This document shows positions 24,220 to 36,679 of a stretch of 64,000 bases of DNA, in pieces. Origin of the DNA: Branchiostoma floridae (lineage: Eukaryota; Chordata; Leptocardii; Amphioxiformes; Branchiostomatidae). The notes under the pieces were generated by a model. The model was not told the DNA's origin, ran no database searches, and saw only the letters and a program-made list of their open reading frames with translations. The position numbers and the translations under genes were made by a program. The stretch spans positions 5,968,475 through 6,032,474 of the forward strand of contig NC_049995.1 in assembly GCF_000003815.2 (NCBI RefSeq), read 5' to 3'. The number at the start of each line of letters is the position of its first letter. Position 1 is the first letter of the stretch.

Positions 24220-27200
24220 TTGTTTGTCATATGAATTGACACAGTTGCCCTCCTAACGAAGTTTTCTGTTGTAAAATGGTTATATGCAGTTCTTACAGCG
24301 CTTTTCTTTAGGTGTGTCATACAAACTGACACAGTTTTGTGTCCTGAACACATTAGCCGTTAAGATTTAGTCATACATTTGTATACTATACGTTCGGCGC
24401 TATTCTACAAATGTATCGAAACAAATCGACACAGCTGTGCTTTTGACTACGTTTTCATCAATAAAGTTGTTAGGTACAGCCCAAAGTACACTTTTTACCA
24501 GTGTGTCATATAAATTGACACAAATTCTTTACTGTCCAACTTTTTCCGTGATCAATTTTACACACGTTAAACAGCGCTTTTCTAATTGTGGGTGATATAG
24601 ATTGACACAGTTGTCCCCCGGAAAAACGTTTTCCATTTTTAAGACACGGTTCAAACATCGCTTACAAAGGTGTCAGACAAATTCACGCAATTTCCCTCCT
24701 GAAAAAGTCGTCCGCCATCAAGACAATTTTACACTGATTTCACATCGTGTTTCATAGCGTGTCATATGAAATAACAGTTGTCCTCCTGACAAGGTTTTCT
24801 GTCATTTGATACAGTTGTCGTCCTGACCGTGAGGGTTTTCCGTTTTGTGAAATTTCAATAAGTTTTAAAAAACTTGTTAATTGACACAGTTGTCGTCCCG
24901 ACCAAGTCTTCCATCAGTTAAATACTGTTTAATCATCGCACTAGTGTGCCATACTATCAGTGACAGTTGTCCACCAAAGTTTCCGTCATGAGGCAGTTTT
25001 ATACTGTTTAACACTCGGTTATTAATTGCAAAGCCGTCCTCCTGACAAAGTTTTCTGTTATAAACTATTGTGTCAATTAATGTGACAAACTAGCAAACTG
25101 AATAGATATGCCTAAATCGTATAATCATTCGATTGAAAAAGTTTTCGGCAGAGCGAGTTTTCCGTCATAAGATAGTTATTATGCGTTTCAAAAGTGTGTC
25201 ATATGATTGACACAGTTTTCAGCTCAGACAGCGCAGTACTAGATTTGACAGTTTACTTGAACAAGTTAGTATTTGAGTTACTTTAAACCCTACCATGGTC
25301 CAAACTCCAGTAATCAGTTGTTAATTGATATGAAATAACCGCATCTAAAGTCATATATATTCGAAGGAACGCCATTTAGTTCGTAAGAAGGGACCTTAGA
25401 ACTTGTCTGACACACTTGCAGAAAAGCGCTGCCTGAACCGCGCTATTATGTAAGTGTGTCATTCATATTGACACAGTTTGTCTCCTGAACACGTATTTTG
25501 CTATTAGTTAGCTATATACAGTTCTTACGGCGCTATTATGTAAGTGCGTCATTCAAATTGACACAGTTTGTCTCCTGAATACGTTTTCGGTATTAGTTTG
25601 TTATATACAGTTATTTGGGCGCTGTCTACAAGTGTGTCATTCAAATTGACACAGTTTGACATTTGAACACGCATTCCGCTTTAAGTTAACTATATACAGT
25701 TCTTACAGCGCTATTCTATAATGCATTGTGTCATTCAAATTGACACAGTTTGTCTCCTGAACATGTTTTTCGCTCCTAGTTAGCTATATACAGTTCTTAC
25801 GGCACTATCATGTAAGTGTGTCATTCAAATTGACACAGTTTGACTCCTGAACACGTGTTTTCGCTATTAGTTAGCTATATACAGTTCTTACGGCACTATT
25901 ATGTAAGTGTGTCATTCAAATTGACACAGTTGGACTCCTGAACACGTTTTCCGCTATTAGTTAGCTATATACAGCTCTTTTAGCTTTGTTCTATAAGTGT
26001 GTCATTCAAATTGACACAGTTTGACATTTGAACACGCATTGCGCTTTAAGTTAGCTATATACAGTTCTTACAGCGCTGTTCTATGAATGCATCATTCAAA
26101 TTGTGTAATTCAAATTGACACAGTTTGACTCCTGAACACGTGTTTTCGCTATTAGTTAGCTATATACAGTTCTTACGGCACTATTATGTAAGTGTGTCAT
26201 TCAAATTGACACAGTTGGACTCCTGAACACGTTTTCCGCTATTAGTTAGCTATATACAGCTCTTTTAGCTTTGTTCTATAAGTGTGTCATTCAAATTGAC
26301 ACAGTTTGACATTTGAACACGCATTGCGCTTTAAGTTAGCTATATACAGTTCTTACAGCGCTGTTCTATGAATGCATCATTCAAATTGACACAATTTTTC
26401 TCCTGAACACCCTTTTTCGCTATTAGTTAGCTATATACAGTTCATTCAGCTTTGTTCTGCAAGTGTGTCATTCAAATTGGCACAGGTTGACACCTGAATA
26501 CGTTTTCCGCGATTTCTTAGCTATATACAGGTCTTACATTGCTGTTCTATAAATGTGTCATTCAAAGTGACACATTTTGTCTCCTGAACACGTTTCTCGC
26601 TATTAGTGAGCTATACACAGTTCTTACGGCGCTATTATGTCAGTGTGTCATTCAAATTGACATAGTTTGTCTCCTGAACACGTTTACGCTATTAGTTAGC
26701 TATATACAGTTCTTACGGCACTATTATGTAAGTGTGTCATTCAAATTGACACAGTTTGACTCCTGAACACGTTTTCCGCTATTAGTTAGCTATATACAGT
26801 TCTTTTAGCTTTGTTCTATAAGTGTGTCATTCAAATTGACACAGTTTGACATTTGAACACGCATTCCGCTTTAAGTTACCTATATACAGTTCTTACAGCG
26901 CTATTCTATAATGCATTGTGTCATTCAAATTGACACAGTTTGTCTCCTGAACACGTTTTTCACTATTAGTTAGCTATATACAGTCCTTACGGCACCATTA
27001 TGTAAGCGTGTCATTCAAATTGACACAGTTGGACTCCTGAACACGTTTTTCGCTATTAGTTAGCTATATACATTTCTTTCAGCTTTGTTCTATAAGTGTG
27101 TCATTCAAAGTGACACAGTTGGACTCCTGAACACGCATTGCACTTTAAGTTACCTATATACATATTTTTTACAGCGCTGTTCTATGAATGCAGCATTCAA

Positions 27201-28420
27201 ATTGACACAGTTTGTCTCCTGAACACGTTTTTCGCAATTAGTTAGCTGTATACAGTTCATTCAGCTTTGTTCTATAAGTGTGTCATTCAAATTGACACAG
27301 TTTGTCTCCTGAATACGTTTTCGCTATTAGTTTGCTATATACAGTTCTTTGGGCGCTGCCTACAAGTGTGTCATTCAAATTGACACAGATTGACATTTGA
27401 ACACGCATTCCGCTTCAAGTTAACTATATACAGTTCTTACAGCGCTATTCTATAATGCATTGTGTCATTCAAATTGGCACAGTTTGTCTCCTGAACATGT
27501 TTTTCGCTCCTAGTTAGCTATATACAGTTCTTACGGCACTATCATGTAACTGTGTCATTCAAATTGACACAGTTTGACTCCTGAACACGTTTTTCGCTAT
27601 TAGTTAGCTGTATACAGTTCATTCAGCTTTGTTCTATAAGTGTGTCATTCAAATTGACACAGTTTGTCTCCTGAATACGTTTTCGGTATTAGTTTGCTAT
27701 ATACAGTTCTTTGGGCGCTGTCTACAAGTGTGTCATTCAAATTGACACAGATTGACACTTGAACACGCATTCCGCTTCAAGTTAACTATATACAGTTCTT
27801 ACAGCGCTATTCTATAATGCATTGTGTCATTCAAATTGGCACAGTTTGTCTCCTGAACATGTTTTTCGCTCCTAGTTAGCTATATACAGTTCTTACGGCA
27901 CTATCATGTAAGTGTGTCATTCAAATTGACACAGTTTGACTCCTGAACACGTTTTCCGCTATTAGTTAGCTATATACAGTTCTTTTAGCTTTGTTCTATA
28001 AGTGTGTCATTCAAATTGGCACAGTTTGACACCTGAATACGTTTTCCGCGATTACTTAATAGCTATATACAGGTCTAACATCGCTGTTCTATAAATGTGT
28101 CATTCAAAGTGACACATTTTGTCTCCTGAACACGTTTCTCGCTATTTGTTAGATACATACAGTTCTTACGGCGCTATTATGTATGTGCGCCATTCAAATT
28201 GACATAGTTTGTCTTCTAAACACGTTTATCGCTATTAGTTAAGCTAACATACAGTTCTTACGGTGCTATTATGTAAGTGTGTCATTCAAATTGACACGGT
28301 TTGTCTCCCCAAGGAGGTCTCCCGAACACGTTTTCCGCTATTAGTTCCCTGTATACACTTCTTACAGCACTGTTCTATAAATGTGTTATTCAAATTAACA
28401 CAGTTTGTCTCCTGATGTCT
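24220..28420 (-). repeat. Satellite array in reversed orientation, right arm of the 11.7-kb element
   Basis: The same satellite reads here as GTGTCATTCAAATTGACAC, then GTTTGTCTCCTGAACACG, then GCTATTAGTTAGCTATATAC and GTTCTTACGGCGCTATTATG. From 24,220 to 25,430 the units are strongly decayed; from 25,430 to 28,420 they are regular. Higher-order copies are visible: a ~285-bp block near 25,909 recurs near 26,194, and a ~360-bp block near 27,365 recurs near 27,725. Sub-types differ from those of the left arm (for example TTTGACATTTGAACACGCAT), so the arms have been evolving separately. Confidence 0.93.
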
Positions 28421-28827
28421 ACGAGAATGCCAGTTAGTTCGTTCGGAAGGGACCTTACAACCGTTGCAGATTCGCAACGTGGGCCGAGACGATACGAACA
28501 AACACAAACTTAAAAAACGTTCTGCAAGTTCAAACATACTTTCGCCAAGAGTCCCTTAACAAACCTAATTTAACAATATGCGTAAGCCTGACTTGAATCC
28601 TCCTCTACCGAACCTCAGACTGAGACCGTCAAGATACCTGGTGACCCGCGTTCAATGACCTCACTCGTACGACCCGGAAGTATATGATCGTAATCGGTTG
28701 CACGGAAACCCCCATGCAGTGCGAAATCGAGGCCGAAAACAGGCATAAAGAGCCAGTTTGAAGGCTAACTTTGACTCTTCAAATCTCATCCCGAAATAAT
28801 ATTTGAATCAACACGAGTACTGTAGGC

Positions 28828-28944
28828 GATAGAACAACTCGTGGGGATTACGTGGGCACCTTTGACAGCCTGATTTGGGCCACCGCGATTTTTTAATCTT
28901 TTTTTTACGCGACCATGTCAAGTGCCTCAAACGGGCGTCCAACA
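28828..28944 (-). repeat. Right terminal inverted repeat (117 bp) of the 11.7-kb element
   Basis: It mirrors 17,284-17,400. It ends GGGCGTCCAACA and is followed by GCCCCTACTTC, the continuation of the BTB exon (SPYF). Confidence 0.92.
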
Positions 28945-31900
28945 GCCCCTACTTCAGGGCCATGTTTACAAGTGACATGGCGGAAAGTCGGCAGAAGACA
29001 GTTGTGTTACAGGTAGGGTTGGCGTGACGTGTGGTTAGAATAGAGTGAAAAGGGCAACTTTCAAAGTTGCTACTTATCATGGAGAATTTATAACCACGTA
29101 TATATACAATAATAACCACGAGTTCTTGTTAAACTTTTCTCTGATAAGTGTTGTGTTCCTTGTCATGCCCCCTCCCCAGTTCGTACTAACCCCTTTGGTA
29201 TTTCGGGCTTCAAGTTCAACTTTCTAGCCTATAATATTTTCAGTTTTCAAAACTTAGAAATGCTTCCGGTTATAAGCACCAGAGCACGGTGTATAAGTTA
29301 AAATAATGTAGAAAAACGAATGCATGTTAATCATTGATATAAATAATACTTAATCATATTTTAATGTTATGAACGTTTGGATGCTTGAAATCTTTTACAG
29401 GATTTGAGTGCAGCTATTTTTGGGGAGATCCTGAGATACATTTACTCCGGAAACCTTAATGTATCGATGGACAAAGTGCAGCCCCTGTACCAGCTGCAGG
29501 CAGCCAGCCTCCTCCAACTGGACTATGTGAGAGACACCTGCAGCAGCTACATGGCCATGAACGTGGAGGGCTCCAACTGTGTGAATCTGTACAAGTTTGC
29601 TGATGTCTTCTCTGTGGACATTGTCCGGAAAACTTGTCTGCAGTTTATCTGTAGAAACTTTGTTGAGGTGGGTCTGATATTTTGATACTAGGTCAGTAGT
29701 CACTTTATCCTAGTCACTTCTCTCTCACGATTGGGAGCTTGGAAGCAATGCCATTAATTTTCTAGAAGACGTGTTAATGTACAATTTTTGAAAAATTATA
29801 GTTTTATCATTTCTTGCACTGTAAGTATTGTAAGTACGATGACCATTCTTTTAAAGATCAAATTTTGTGGATGTGTGGGCCTGAGTTAGATGCAATGGTA
29901 GGTGCAGCTCAGACATACTGTACGGGATAGCATCTGGAATTTTGGATGATGACGTTAAACTGATGGCCCAGTGTATGAAAGAGCTTAAGAGTATGCCTCA
30001 AGCGTTAAACCCCTGCACGTAATGGAACCCAACAAACCTATCAACAAAGTGTAGGTGTGATGACCCGATTCGTTTGGTTGAAAACGTGTGACGTGACAAG
30101 GCCACCATGCAGTTTCACGAATTTGGTTACATTTCATTTTCAATTTAACCATCATATCTGTCATCAGGAAAATATTGAAGATTAAAACCCACTTTTCAGA
30201 GCTAGTTTTTCAGTTTCAGAAAATCTTTACCAAGAAAGTTTTTTTCCACAGTTTTACACATCTACAATAAATAACATGTCCACAGATTGCCTCCAGTGAG
30301 AAGTTTTGCAGCTTGAGTGTGAGTCAGCTGACTGAGATCATCAGCCACGATGACCTGGATATTAAAGAGGAGACAACAGTGTGGGAGGCTGTGGTGAGAT
30401 GGGTGCAGCACAACAGAGAGGACAGGTGGGCGCTGTATAATTATCAATATATTTTCCAACCTTGTGTCTTCTTCATTGCATGTATGAAGTCTTGGAGATT
30501 ACTTTGAATGACAAGTTGTTTTTTTCCATGAGGCTCAGTGTCCCTTACCAGGTAACTCAACCACCAAAAACTGCGAAAAATGAATAAAAATTGGCAGGAT
30601 AGAATTCAAAATGTCCAAAAATATTTTCTACACATGACAGGCATATATTATGCAGTATTTTAAGATGGGCAAACTACTATTGAAGATGGCCTACCTGTAC
30701 TATAGTATAATGCAATGGTGCCAGGCTAACCTTGTTTTAGTGCAGTGACCTCAGATGACCCCTAAAATGTATGCCATAGCTGGATTCAAACATATTCCCT
30801 GCAGTGATTTAAAAAAAGTCATCCTATGTACCCTACAGACTGCAACACCTACCCAGCATCCTACCTCACATCCGCTTCAACCTGCTGACTTCAGGCAACA
30901 TAGCAGCCATCTTGGAACACCCCCTGGTCAGGGAGGACCCTGGGAGTTCAAAGGCCATCAGGAATGTGGTAAAGAAGAGGAACCCCAACCTGAAGCCAAG
31001 GCTTGGGATGACCATGGAGATGGCTATTCTATCCAACACAGAGTCTGTATATACTTCTTTTGTTTGACTTTCTAGATTGCGACCTTGCGCATTGTCTTTT
31101 TTCAATTCCAGTTATTTCACCCAAAGCAAACATTAACATGCGCAGCGACACGTGCCTTCCAGGTCTTCCATGAAAATTGTGTAAACCTTATTACAGTCCG
31201 CAATTACAAACACTTGAACATATAATGCAAATATTTTACAGACGTTTAACAATTAACAGGAAAAAAAGTAAGAGGGCCAGCAATCTTAACCTACAATGTA
31301 TTAGTCAGCATTTGTATGTTTCAGGGGTGGGCGCGCTATGTTGAAGGTCCATACACAGGCCGCCTTTCCTGTTGGTGCCTTTGTTTCCTTTTGGAGTATG
31401 TAAAACATTATTTTCAGCATCTCTGCTTATCAATTCGTAGTTAGGTTATGAAACCAGTGTTTTCTACCATATCACCTCATTATAACTGACAGAATGAAGT
31501 GGATGCTACCCGAAACGTTTGACCATCTTCAAAACCATATCGCTTAAGTAATGTTTCTGTTGTGTCATATTACCTGTATATAAATGTTTTACCCTCATCA
31601 ACGCAACATTTTATGTATGTTACCCTTTCCAGGACCGATGAGCTCCTCTTTATGAACCCTCAGCAAGGGAGGTACATCAGCTGCAGTTACAAACCTGAAG
31701 ACATACCTGAAGTCACAGCCTTAACAGCCACCAATGATAACAACATCTACATCCTGGTTAATGAGTATGACGGCCTCGATCAACTGTATATGTTCAGATA
31801 TAACCATGCAGAAAACTTTTGGGGACATGGCGGTATATCAAAAGTATCTAAATTTAAAAGAGTGCACTCAGGTTTGTTAACTCATTGGAATGAGTTCCTT

Positions 31901-33604
31901 GTTGAAGTTGACCATGTTTTATACTACGGTGCTGCTGATCTAGGAGAAGGCAATACATTGGTGAGGATGAGAAAGTACAACTGGCAAATGGATCAGTGGC
32001 AGGGTTGTTCACAGTTGCAAATTGATGGAACAGAATCTAGTGAGCTCAGCGTGGCATTGTCCTGTGGTGCACAGATCTATTTCATCATGACCTCAGCAAT
32101 GCATCGCTACGACCCAAGCCAGGACTGTTGGTGCGAGCGGACTCCACCGAATATGAAATCACCTTACTCACATTTCACAGCTGTTGCCATGGGAACGAAG
32201 ATCTTCTATACATATCTTGAATTCACTCAGATGATGGTGTATGATACAGATTCTGACCGCTGGCAGAAACTACAAGGCTGGCCAAACCCAGGAAACCGCA
32301 GCATCACTCACACTCCCAGTCTTTTTGTACTGGAGAACCAGCTGCACATATTGTTGGAAGTATATGACAGGGACACACCGGGATTATCATCAGACTATCT
32401 GGTATATGTGTATGACAGGTCTGCTGATGCCTGGAGAGATTTGAAGGCCACCCTGCCTAAAAAGGAGTATATAGCACACGGTCCTTCTTGCCCTGTGGCA
32501 CGCATGTATCTACCATACCTTAGAGGGGCGCAAAAACACATTACTGCTTATGCTTGTCAGCATTAATGCGCAAATAAAGGGCACATGGAGTACAGGGTAG
32601 GACTATACAACAAGAATTTCTTTGCCCCCACAATGGATAGATTTTGTACTAGATGTTACACTTTAGGAATTTATAGAATTTTTTGTTCCTTTTATATATA
32701 AGGGACATATTAAAGTGGAATGATAGTTGTACTTAGATTTTGTGACAACATGTGATTCTATTTGTATATTCCTTACATGGTTTTCTGCAATCACCATTGT
32801 ATTTGTTGAGCAATTGACAGCTTATAACGTCATATTGATGTTACCATTGACAACAGAAGTAGCATACATTATTACTTTTATCTACACTTGCCTTTACATT
32901 GTAGCTTTACGCCACCTTAAAAGGTACGTATTCATTGTCATCAGATTTAGTGGTGAGACCGCTCTTAATAGGGTCAATGCCTAAATAATGTTTTATCTCA
33001 TCAATTGATGGACAGCAAAGATTATTTACTACAACTATTAAAACACAGTAAAAACTATGAAAGAATGGTTTACAACGCGAAACAGTTTCAAAGGCTTTAA
33101 TCAGATTTCTATTCAGCATGCATCAATCTCATGGTTATTAAAACATTATACATGTAGGTACATGAATCATAATGATGTAATAGTATTGACTTCAAAATAG
33201 TTGAAGCATCTTATCTAATTGGTCGCATAAAGGAGTGAATATTAATAGTTTTTCTGGAACAACTTTGATGCAAACGAAAAGAACATTTGTAAAACATTTC
33301 AGAAATCATAACCTCCTCCAGACGTACATTATGCAGAATAAATTGTGATATATGATGCCACTCGAACGTTGTTTATTGTTTATGTGTAGGGGTCGAAGAC
33401 CAAAAGCTTGTAGCAGGCCTTTCAATTCACCTTTACGGCAGTGTAGGTAAAATATATGAGGTAGTGTAGGTAAAATATATGAGAAATTGGAAACACTAAA
33501 AGTGGTTACATTCATGAGTAAACAGAACATTCTTGAATACCCTTGTACCGACTCGTGTAAGATCTTTCAAAACTTAACTTATTTTAAGTGCCTAGAACAC
33601 ACGT

Positions 33605-33833
33605 AAGGCTTTGGTCACATTTTCAAACCGGGGCCCGGCCGGGATGATTTGATTAACGGAAAATTACAATATATTCCCAGAAATATACACAAATAATACC
33701 CATGAACTGAACTGAACTGATGCCCATGAATCTTAATTTTACAATTTGTGTATTTTGATGTATTTTATATCATTTATTTCGCTCCCGAAAGCCGTCCGAC
33801 CGGGCCCCGGTTTGGAAATGTGACCTAAGTCTT
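33605..33833. mobile_element. MITE with GGTCACATTT..CCGGGGCCCGG inverted ends
   Basis: The left end reads AAGGCTTTGGTCACATTTTC then AAACCGGGGCCCGGCCGGG; the right end is the complement of AAGACTTAGGTCACATTTCC then AAACCGGGGCCCGGTCGG. It is 229 bp and non-coding. A second copy of the family lies at 56,551-57,673, where another element has jumped into it. A TGAACTGAACTGAACTGA run sits inside. Confidence 0.75.
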
Positions 33834-33838
33834 ACACA

Positions 33839-34130
33839 GTGGTGGCAATCACAAAATATCTATCTTTGGGGAAAAAATACATTTCAATTGCATTCAAATT
33901 AGAACATCTCCCCTCTTTGTACATCTCAATCCGTCTGTCTATAAAACTAAAAACATGTACAGCCCCTACCTGTTATAAGGACCAGCCAGTAGATAAATCC
34001 AGTAGCGATAAGTTTCCCACTCATTTTGGCAAACCCGTGCCCGGCACCCTCACACTCAGGGTTGACAATCACGGCAAAGCCTATGATATCAACCCTGACA
34101 AATCAGCCACAGTATTCGGTTATTAGGGGT
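33839..34130 (+). repeat. Left copy of a dispersed repeat that recurs inverted at 36,680-37,030
   Basis: Translated similarity between this segment (+) and 36,680-37,030 (-) is patchy but ordered: YLSLGK, then PSLY, then PTC, then DQPxD or NQPAD, then DKxPxH and PxPG. It immediately follows the MITE at 33,605. No start, splice or domain supports a gene; it may be the arm of an old transposon. Confidence 0.4.
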
Positions 34131-34510
34131 GCCTTGCTTATGAATATTAATGAGCTTGCCCTTATATGGGCAGTCAGCCGTTGGGGATCGGGCGTTGGCA
34201 TGGTGAGCAAACAAAGTCATGGTAATATGTAACATGATTGGCTGATAGCTTCCCAGCGGCCTTTGCGAGACAGCTTGCGACAACAACAAGCCCAAGGAAG
34301 GCCTGTTCTCTGATTGGTTGACAGCTTAAATTGTTTGTGGCGACAATCATAATACCCGTAGGTAGGGCCTGGGACAGCAGGGCCCCATAAGGTAGTGCCG
34401 TTGGGGACCGGGCGTTAGGAGGATGGTGCCCGGCTGGGCGGATGGTTTCTCAGTTCCTGCTGATAATGCTGAGGTAACGTTACCCTGTACCAGTACAGAA
34501 ATAATGTGGC

Positions 34511-34725
34511 GTCGTGCGTGGCGTAACCGGTAGAGCGTTCGGCTCGGAATCTAGAGTAAAAGAGTTCGATACCCGCTGTGTACACGACGTTGTGTCCTTG
34601 GGAAACACGACCTTCCTCCATTCACCCAGGTGTAAAAATGGGTACCTGACTTCGCTCGGGGAGATAAAAAAAGACTACCTCTACTTTCTGACTGTACTGT
34701 GTATGTGGCACTGCTAATATGAGGT
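34511..34725 (+). mobile_element. tRNA-derived SINE
   Basis: The head resembles a tRNA: an A-box-like GTGGCGTAACCGGTAGAGCG at about 34,518-34,537 and a B-box-like GAGTTCGATACCC at 34,562-34,574, spaced as in tRNA genes. The body continues TTGTGTCCTTGGGAAACACG and GGGTACCTGACTTCGCTC. It has no 3' half of a cloverleaf, so it is a SINE and not a tRNA gene. Confidence 0.75.
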
Positions 34726-36679
34726 ACTGACTTGAGTCCACTGACACATTGTCGTCCTCTGCCCAAAGTAAATAGGAAGAAAGAACGTTGTTTATTCCTC
34801 GTAAACATGCCGCATTAATTTTCGTTCTGTTAAAAATTATACACACCATAGGCTTCATTAGTTCCAAATGGAGAAGCATTCAGATCGTTATCATCTTGCA
34901 ACATATGACTGGTCGAAACCATTGTAAAGACGAGCAGTGAGCATTTTTGAAAAAGGCAATAGAAAACAGACCCCCTCCCCCCAAAAAAACACATTCAACT
35001 TTGAAACAGGTGGATTGTTCTTTAGTAATTATCTAATTTTTCAAAGGACATTTTGGCGATTTTTTCTGCAGTAAGTCAAAATGAATCTGAATTTATTACC
35101 CCCCAATAGAGATATATTACACCCTGACGAATAACGCCCATGTTGTTGTTAGCATCCAATAATAAATGTCAAGCCAAGCAAACTTTATCTGATAATTGCT
35201 TGACGACAGCTTGGCAACGTGTTTATAGTGCATTTGACAATATTGTAACACAATAAAAATCTACGCGGAACTATATTGTACCATGATAAAACCACAAGGC
35301 CCGTGTCACAGTTGCAGGTTCTAAGAAAATGTTGTATAGTGTCTTATACACCAAAATGCTTGGTTACCATGTTTTTGTTCATACCTCGAAGTTACTAGTA
35401 TTCCCAATGGATAAATAATATTTGATCCAGTTATAATGCTTTGCTAGCTATGGTTTGCATTCCTCAAAAGTCATATAAATTGCTGGAAGTCGGGTCTTTA
35501 TCACGAGTTAATTTCTATCTTTCTCAGCAGTTGATTTTATGAATTTGGAAAATGTATGAATATTTAGGCACCCCTATAAAGGTAAGTTACAACGGTGGTG
35601 CACAGGGACAATCTCCACGTGTCATTGAGGCCCCCTAGCATTTCATATCATTTTTGCCGCTATCAGTGATACTCTATACAATTCTCCAAAGTCTGGTGCC
35701 AGGTATTAGTAAATGCGAATTCAGAGAAGTTTTGCAGCATAAAATTATAAATCATAAAGTTATATATGCCTTTTGAATATAAAATGATATAGTCTAAAGT
35801 CTAAGATGTAAAAATAAACTATCGTTCTGAATACAATATTCAGTTTAGTACTATTTAGATTGCTTAGTCATTTATTCAATTTTCATTGTCATTAAGTCAA
35901 CATTCGCCTTATTTCAAGTCTGCGTGGGGTCTTCCTATCTGAAGGGCCACCCCCGGTTACTGTGAGCGTCGCCATAAACCAGCTGTCAGCCAACCAGAGA
36001 ATAGCCTATTAGTTTTCAAAAGGGATCTCGCAAAGGCCCGATTGGGGTATACATTGGATCTCATCCATATAATCAAATCGATTAATGAAGAAAATCTATA
36101 TTTACATTGTTTTGCATTATAGGACTCAAATACATGTAACAAATGTCGCTTGTATGTGGCAGGTGGAAAATTACCAGATAAGAATTTGCATCTTTAATTT
36201 AAATGTGTGCTAATTCTTCTAACTACATGTAGTAGGTGATTCTATTGTCAATAATGTAACCTTGTATGTTGCTTAAAACTTTATATATGAAAGCACGGAT
36301 AATGTAGATGTGGAAGTAATTTGCATAAATAGAATATTTAATCGAGATATGAGGTCTCCGAACTCTTGTTTGTAATGTTTCTAAAATGCCGGTTCAATTT
36401 GAAATTATGGGATAGCTATGGGTCAAGAATGCAAGCAACGTCTGTGTATTTTAGAGGCTTGTTATTGACAGAAATTACTAGGGAGGGGCGGAGGTAGTCT
36501 TGAATAAAGAAAATCGTCATTAGCTTACATTTATCAGTGCGGAAGGTCATATCGTTTTTCTACGCCCATTCAATTGATGAAGGACAGTAAAGTTTTACAA
36601 AGGGAAAGGTCGTCGACATATTTGGAACGATCTGCATGATTGGAGACTTAGGAGGGGCGGAGTTAAAGAAAATCGTCAT

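Larger units (their letters stand above)
17284..28944. mobile_element. 11,661-bp foldback-type DNA transposon with satellite arms, no transposase
   Basis: Both ends carry TGTTGGACGCCCGTTTGAGG and its complement. The outer 117 bp match with about six differences (~95%), and weaker inverted similarity continues inward (for example CATGGGGGTTTC against GTATGGGGGTTTC, and TTCCGGGTC). The flanks show GCCC on both sides, and kelch copy A has one uninterrupted GCCC at the same codon, giving a clean empty-site comparison. Interior: ~590 bp of left end, an ~89-bp satellite array in one orientation to about 24,150, then the same satellite reversed to 28,420, then ~520 bp of right end. No transposase or other domain is visible, so it must be mobilised in trans. 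Ends TGTTG...CAACA with a 4-bp duplication fit what I recall of Ginger-type elements (TGTNR ends); that is a hypothesis. Confidence 0.9.
17093..32566 (+). pseudogene. BTB-BACK-kelch gene, copy B, exon 1 split by an 11.7-kb element
   Basis: Exon 1 is in two pieces, 17,093-17,283 and 28,945-29,012, separated by the element at 17,284-28,944. The rest is whole: exons 29,401-29,667, 30,286-30,425, 30,839-31,042 and 31,633-32,566 (TAA). Counting one GCCC only once, exon 1 would be 255 bp, identical in length to copy A, and exons 3 and 4 (140 and 204 bp) also match; the total would encode ~599 aa. As it stands, translation from the ATG runs 63 codons, enters the element, and stops after SPVGRPFEALDMVT, inside the BTB fold. 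Exon 2 is six bases longer than in A (YQLQAASLLQL). The exon 4 donor is GTCTGT, weaker than GTTTGT in A. Downstream exons have no stops or frameshifts, so the insertion looks recent, or the locus is polymorphic. AATAAA lies at 32,573, seven bases past the stop. Confidence 0.85.

Noticed and set aside
17870..28420. CRISPR-like look of regularly spaced short palindromes
   Set aside because: The 'spacers' are not unique; the whole ~89-bp unit is repeated, the genome is eukaryotic, and no cas-type gene is near. It is a satellite.
17285..28945. The whole 11.7-kb element being spliced out as an intron
   Set aside because: A GT and an AG do sit at the borders, but using them would leave four extra bases and shift the BTB frame.
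34511..34600. tRNA gene at the A-box/B-box pair
   Set aside because: Only the 5' half resembles a tRNA, no acceptor stem closes, and related bodies recur at 37,248 and 37,692; it is a SINE.
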